Positions 58,745-64,000 of a DNA stretch of 64,000 nucleotides are shown one piece after another (the stretch's first letter is position 1; each line of letters begins with the position of its first letter). The position numbers were made by a program, and so were the translations under genes. The notes beneath the pieces are model-generated. The model did no database searches and was not told the DNA's origin. It saw only the letters and a list, made by a program, of their open reading frames with translations. Source of the DNA: Megaleporinus macrocephalus (lineage: Eukaryota > Chordata > Actinopteri > Characiformes > Anostomidae); assembly GCA_021613375.1 (NCBI GenBank), contig CM038716.1, positions 13,091,274 through 13,155,273 of the forward strand, in the 5' to 3' direction.

Positions 58745-59225
58745 AAGTGTGGGTTGGTATGTCAGTTGATTACAGTTTGAGGATCTGCTCTGAGTGATTA
58801 CAACCATTTTGGAAGTTGTTGGTTAAAAGAAACAATGAGGTTTGGGTTTGACTGAAAATGAATGGGATCCTATGGGAGGAGCGAGGGATGTATAAACGAG
58901 AAATAAAGGAGTGCGGGTTGGTATGACTGTGGACTATAATTTGAGGATCTGCTCTGAGTAAGTACACCCAGTTTGAAGGTTGTAGCTTAAATGAAACCAT
59001 AAGTTTGGATGTGACCGAAAATGAATTGGATCCTATGGGGGGTAAAAAAGAGGGATGGAAAAAAACGACAAACAGACGAGTGCAGGTCGACTCAACACTG
59101 CAGTCGTGGTCGGGGGTCCGCTCTGAGTCAGTGTATGTGAAACAGTGTGTGTCGGTTGAGCAGAAGTTCAGTAGATTGAGCACTTTTCCATCCTATTCAT
59201 TCTCTATGGGACAGAATTCCAGAAA
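58745..59225. repeat. Tandem repeat of about 175 bp, 2-3 units
   Basis: ttgaggatctgctctgagt, gaaaatgaatgggatcctat and similar phrases recur near 58775, 58945 and 59090. The 105-137 aa ORFs across it lack support. Confidence 0.75.
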
Positions 59226-59265
59226 AATCCATTGTTTTCCAGAATCTATTCAGCAATATACAACT

Positions 59266-59368
59266 ATGGCTGTGTCTCAAATCCTAGTGAGCTCCCTACA
59301 TAGGCAGCATTTTACATCATAGTGTGCACTCCCGACATGTAGACTGTCCCAATTCTTACATACCTCAA

Positions 59369-59453
<85 letters not shown>

Positions 59454-59600
59454 AATTTTTACATTTTGATATCTTAACTTCTCACTTAAAGTAAAAAGGC
59501 AGTAGTGATTTGATTTAAATCGTGATATATATCAATATTGACTGATCTGAAAAAATTATCATGATAAGATTTTTTTTCCATATCGTCCAGCCCTAGAAGC
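59266..59600. mobile_element. Composite of two transposon ends joined by (AT)n
   Basis: The left 100 bp matches the start of the TIR element at 26190. A TA run of about 80 bp follows (59373-59450). The rest matches the last 140 bp of the element at 19598-20730, ending ccatatcgtccagcccta. Confidence 0.75.
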
Positions 59601-60200
59601 AGTGTTCATTTATACCAGCATACGTTTAAAATAAGTACACTCGCTAGCGGCTGTGTGCTCACATTCTAAGCATTACTGTTATGTATTCTTATGATTTGTA
59701 TTGTAGGTGATATTGCTAATAGCTCAGGTTAGTTAATATTTATTAATTGGCTGTTAATTGGTGAGATTTGCGACGTTCCATTATAGGAACGTAACGTAGG
59801 TACTTAACATCATTGCAAGTTAATGCGGGCGCTTTAACTCGAATTCATTACTCTCAGGGTCTGAATCCGGTCCAGTCTGGCTGGGATGCATCGCCCCAGC
59901 TCTTGCGTCCATTAGCCACATTGATTTACGGGCTTTGACGACAGCGGACGCCCCCAGCGCTGCAACTCGAGCGCTCTTATTGAAGCGCTTTGGCCATTAA
60001 AGCCCTAATCAGGGACGAGCACTGCGTTTTAGTTGGAAGATCTCGGACAGAGGCCGTCATTAGCCCACGTTTATCGGCCAGCGGGCTCCGAGGCGGCTCG
60101 GAGCTGACCTGAAAGTGACCGGAGTTGGAGTTTTAATAGGGCGCTCGTGTTTTTTATTTTATTTTTCTTCTTCTTTCACCTGCCGTTCTGCAGTCCATCG
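59600..60200. other. Single-copy segment, candidate conserved element
   Basis: Particularly 59825-60120, which has balanced, non-repetitive sequence with cattaaagccctaatcaggg and gtcattagcccacgtttatc. There is no ORF of note. Confidence 0.35.
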
Positions 60201-60503
60201 TTGATTTTGGTCCGGCCCGTCCAGAGGGAGCTGTGGGTGAAATGAAAGGATAATAAATCCTCACAAACATGAAAAGCTGAGAGGCTGGATCTCGCAAGGC
60301 TCCCTGTTCCCCACGTGATGCCCTACATAGGGCGTGAAATAATTGCTTTGAGTCATTTCCTGAAGAGTCCACGTTCGATGCCATGGAGAAGAGGCAGGAG
60401 TCCTCAAATAAACAAGCTCCAAGCGTTTAAAGTTGACCATCAATGGACAATTATGGCAAGTTATGGAATAATAATAGATTTCCATTTGTACCTACATGTC
60501 CAG

Positions 60504-60862
60504 TAGGGGTGTAAGAAAATATCGAAAATATTGAATATCGGGATATTATGTTTCGTGATACTGTATTGATTCTCAAAGATACAGTATTGATACACAGATT
60601 CCTGGCAGAGAGGGACTCACTGACCACTAGATGGCAGTATTGTAATCCATTTTCAGCTTCACTACAACATTAACAAGCAGCACAAGGGTGCAGTACTATT
60701 GTAAGCATTGATAAACCTTTTCATACAGTGGTGTGTTTTAATAGTAGGATTTGAAAAATATGCAATATATCACTTTACTTGCAGTATCGCAATATATTGA
60801 ATCGTGACCACTGTATCACGATACCTATTGTATCGCCAGGTTCTTACTAATACACAACCCTA
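60504..60862. mobile_element. hAT-type non-autonomous transposon with perfect 8-bp TSD
   Basis: 359-bp element beginning taggggtgtaagaaaatatc and ending taatacacaaccctа-type sequence, with inverted ends. The eight bases atgtccag flank it exactly on both sides (60496-60503 and 60863-60870). An 8-bp duplication is the hallmark of hAT elements. No transposase. Confidence 0.85.
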
Positions 60863-62220
60863 ATGTCCAGTGTTCTCGCAGTTGCCATCATCACTACATT
60901 CCCTCAGTGTTGGGTCTGACTATCCAGTGATCAGCCTCCCGATGGTCCAATATATACACCAATCAGCCGTGCTTGAGTTCATCTTCATGTACACACGACG
61001 CCATCCACAGGACACAGGTGTCTGAATAGTTTTGGTTGGTGGATGATTTTCAGTCCAGCAGTGACACTAAGGTGTTTGATCCCCACATCAAAGAGTCTGG
61101 TCTGGTCACCACGTAAACAGACTTTCCTATATGAACTTAGCTTGAGTGCAAGAACTGGGTGTTACCGTAGAGCTGCTAGGTCTAGTCCTATTAGAACATA
61201 AAAAAACTAAGGGCCTGAGGGATTTTTAGGGTGGGGGTGGTGGTAAAGTGGGATGTATTTGATAATCACAGTTATTACATTTAACTAGAATTTATTTTAT
61301 TTATATCAACCAGAGTGGGAGCCTGCCATATTCTTATTAATGTATGATATTTGGCGCAAACAGTAGTAAATATGTATTAGCTGGGAAAGTCTGTTTGATG
61401 TTACGACTCAACACATTGCATCACAGGTTTAACAGACAGCTGTTCAGGATTGAGATATTGGTTACATGTCTCCTTATTGAATATTGAATATATATGTTTT
61501 CCACCGTCTGGTTTTAAAAGCTGTACTTTATTGATTTGGCCCACATAGTGCTCTATATAGGGATTCAGCCATAGTGAGAACGAGAGTTCTTCAATAATGG
61601 AGCCATCAGTATTACTCAAACTCAATATCTACCAACCAACAAATACATAAATTAATATAGTTCAGGATTATAGTAATTATAATTATAGTACAGTACTAAT
61701 ATACCTATACAATCTATAGTCACCAGCTTATACAGCAGTGGTAAACACAAACATGTGGATAGAGTGGGTTTGAATGGGTTTATCCAAGGCCACTCGCTTC
61801 CTTCCATCTCTCTCTCTGCTTCTCCTCGGCATCCTACTTCCTGTCCAGCGTGTGGAGCGTCCAGTAGGGGTCTCCCTCACACTGCAGCGGTGGGTCACAT
61901 CGCTGTGCTTCGGCTGATGTCAGAATAGAACACTCATTTACACACATGGCTACGCAGGGTTTCCCAGCTCAGGTCATGCGGCTCTGCACAATCAGAAAAC
62001 CTCCTCCCAAGCGCTTTCCGTGATGGGTTCATAGACCGTAGACTCAGAGAGGCTGGTGTTACGTGAGGACCACCACGGTGAGAGATGGAGGACTTGATGG
62101 ATCACGTGATATTCGCATATGCTAATGAGTTTGGTGGCTGTGTAGTATGTAGTAAACTAGTGGCCGTGCTGGTACAGCATATATGACTTGAGGAGGGTTT
62201 TAAATGAGGGGGCTCAACCA
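60863..62220. other. Spacer with an old repeat fragment
   Basis: 60958-61075 holds ccaatcagccgtgcttgagt and agtccagcagtgacactaag, remnants of a common teleost repeat related to the 45-bp array at 9879. The remainder has no gene I can support. Confidence 0.45.
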
Positions 62221-62236
62221 AACAGTGCACTAGGCT

Positions 62237-62345
62237 GATCATTCAATCAATCAATCAATCCATCAGTAAATTAAGCAGTCAATCAATCAATCTATCAATC
62301 TATATTTTACTCCATCAGTCAGTCAATAAATTCAATCAATCAACA
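62237..62345. repeat. (CAAT)n microsatellite
   Basis: Runs of caatcaatcaatcaatc with interruptions, read as (ATTG)n on the - strand. It may be the 3' tail of the LINE fragment next to it. Confidence 0.7.
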
Positions 62346-63243
62346 TTTATTTAAACACAAAGTACATTAAAGGTGGCCCTCATTTACAATGAAAAATAAA
62401 AATAAAAATAGAAAATAAAAAATGAATATAAAAAGACCCAGCATTTTAATAAGATGTAAGATACAAGATATTATAAAATAAAATAAGATGTTAAACAAAT
62501 AAGATAAAATCCATAAAAGCATAGGTAAGAAAATAGGTAATAAAAATAGTAGACTACAAATAAATAAATAAAACTAAATACATAAAAGAGTAAAATATAA
62601 ATAAACAATAACTAAGAATAATAGAAGAAAAATAGAAGATAAAAAGAAAACAGCTAAAAAACAAGATTAAAAAGGAAATTAAGTTAACTAAAAATGTTCA
62701 ATAAAACTAAAAACTAAATCTAAAAACTAAAATCAGCTAAAACAGTGGCAGGCTGTCTGAAGGTGGTTTAGAGACTAGGTGTCTAAAATGATGGAGTGAC
62801 TCCAGCGAGCTGAGCTTTAGTGAGTTCTGTAGTGAGGTCCAGTCTGGTAGGTTGTGTTATTTTTAATAAGCAGAACGTGCTTTAAAAATAAAAATAAACC
62901 AATGTGTTTCCCACTGCAGAGCAAGTGAAGACCACCCAACTTTTTCATACAGTAAGCAGCGATGTGTACTATACGGGTCACCAGTAATAAATCTTGGGAA
63001 ACAAGGTTTATTTCTATAAAGGAAGCCGAGTTTTTGCCTCAGCTTACCTGAAAGCTTGTTTTTATGGTGTTTAAAAGTAAATTTGTCATCTAGCCATATG
63101 CCAAGGTACTTAAATCCAATAACTCTTTCCACATTAGAACCCTTCAAAGTTGTGATTTTGAAAAAGAGATGTTAGAAGATCTGGAAAACAGCATACATTT
63201 AATTTTATCAGCATTTAAAACAAGTTTATGGTTATATAAGGCA
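62346..63243 (-). pseudogene. Decayed LINE fragment with reverse-transcriptase remnant
   Basis: On the - strand, 63243-63155 encodes a piece reading HKLVLNADKIKCMLFSR, which fits the conserved Lys-rich motif near the end of LINE reverse transcriptases. After a frameshift near 63140 comes GFKYLGIWLDDKFTFKHH (63120 down), the YLG motif that follows it, and then a stop near 62863. Below lies A/T-rich 3' sequence. The 5' truncation and frameshift mark a dead copy. Clade uncertain. Confidence 0.75.
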
Positions 63244-63254
63244 GACTGTATGCA

Positions 63255-64000
63255 CTGATGTCTAGTCTAGTTTATTTGTGTAGCTTTTTACAACAATGTT
63301 GTCTCAAAGCAGCTTTACAGAAGTTTTGAAAACAGACTGTTACAACATATACCCTCCAGTGAGCAAGAACACCTCCCTCAGACTGGAGGAAGAAACCTTG
63401 GGAGGAACCAAGACTCACAAGTGGAGACCCATCCTCCTCTGATCAAACAGTATTTACAGTTTAATAAACTAAACATCAAAGAAAAGAGTCTCTGTTTGAA
63501 ATCTGGATAGTAAAGCTTTAGAAGCTGCACAGGTAGAGGCAGTCTCTGACTGAGGCGGTCTCTGACTGAGGCGGTCTCTGGCTGAGGCGGTCTCTGACTG
63601 AGGCGGTCTCTGACTGAGTCTTTATGTAAAGTGGGCGTGAGCTGAAACAGTGCCATCCTATCTCAATGCTGGTGCATCTGGATGGTACAGTGATGTAACT
63701 GAGGGTGTAGCAGTTGAACAGGTGAGCTGGCTGGTGATGGTGGGGAGGAGGTCCTGATGATCAGTCCTTCAACAGCGTTCAACAGACGGGAGGACAGTCA
63801 TTACCTCAGGAGGAGTAAAGAGAGAGAGTGAGTTGGGCTCGGGAGTGAGACTGTAGAGAATATGAATATTCAGAATTTTAGAGTGTGGCTGGCGACTCCG
63901 GCAGATCTAACTATAACAGCCTAAACTAAAAGGAGAGAACCAGAAGAACATAGACATGAGACCACCCTGAGACACTGCGGTCCCCCCACTCCACCGTCAA
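63255..64000. repeat. Interspersed teleost repeat, longest copy in window
   Basis: Begins tagtttatttgtgtagcttt, contains ctcaaagcagctttacagaa, ctggaggaagaaaccttggg and several aggcggtctctgactg units. The window ends within it. Fragments of the same family occur at 1755, 10355 and 33815. Confidence 0.75.

Overview
The window is vertebrate nuclear DNA, almost certainly from a teleost fish and possibly an otophysan (inference). The evidence is tRNA-derived SINEs, several non-autonomous DNA transposons with teleost-type ends, abundant minisatellites, GT-AG introns and AATAAA polyadenylation signals. No rRNA, functional tRNA, CRISPR or prokaryote-type operon is visible. Repeats make up most of the sequence.

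Left half (about 0.9-37.5 kb): a multicopy locus. One previously unnamed (to me) small gene is present five times on the + strand, in copies A-E. Copies B (11491-12220), D (24075-24807) and E (35104-36217) look intact. Each has a distal promoter-like region with paired CRE-like sites and a TATA-like box, a possible 5'UTR intron, a 76-nt coding exon 1, a conserved 55-nt intron, a long second coding exon and a shared AATAAA site. The predicted proteins (224, 225 and 352 aa) have no fold I recognise. They carry one or two copies of a motif of about 30 aa (core DLTxQFAGLQ...VPASSAPQP), Ser/Pro-rich linkers and a C-terminus of acidic CK2-like stretches and several basic nuclear-localisation clusters, so nuclear proteins are likely. 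Copy A lost its distal promoter and reading frame. Copy C lost its whole 5' half. The order is [A] [B - 58-bp array - C] [D - 58-bp array - E], which points to duplication of a composite unit of about 13 kb or more. The 58-bp arrays (about 35 and 70 units), a 71-bp array (about 39 units), a 45-bp array and pentanucleotide (ATATT)n tracts are woven into the duplications.

Middle (about 37.5-53.7 kb): mainly repeats. These are CA-rich and 48-bp arrays, a 21-bp AT-rich array, three arrays of a 20-bp unit that seem to have grown from the end of a SINE-like element, SINEs and MITEs. Between them lie single-copy stretches that look like candidate conserved non-coding elements. I see no protein gene with confidence here.

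Right (about 53.8-64 kb): the promoter and first coding exon of a + strand gene. There is an E2F-type site, a TATA box at 53908, a GA-rich 5'UTR and a signal-peptide exon from ATG 54226 to a splice donor after 54289. The rest of this gene lies in or beyond the window, so 54290 onward is probably its first intron. That intron holds a polypurine tract of about 1.85 kb, a tandem repeat of about 200 bp, a repeat of about 175 bp, transposon fragments (one hAT-type element with a perfect 8-bp target duplication), a decayed LINE reverse-transcriptase piece on the - strand, and a common dispersed repeat at the end.
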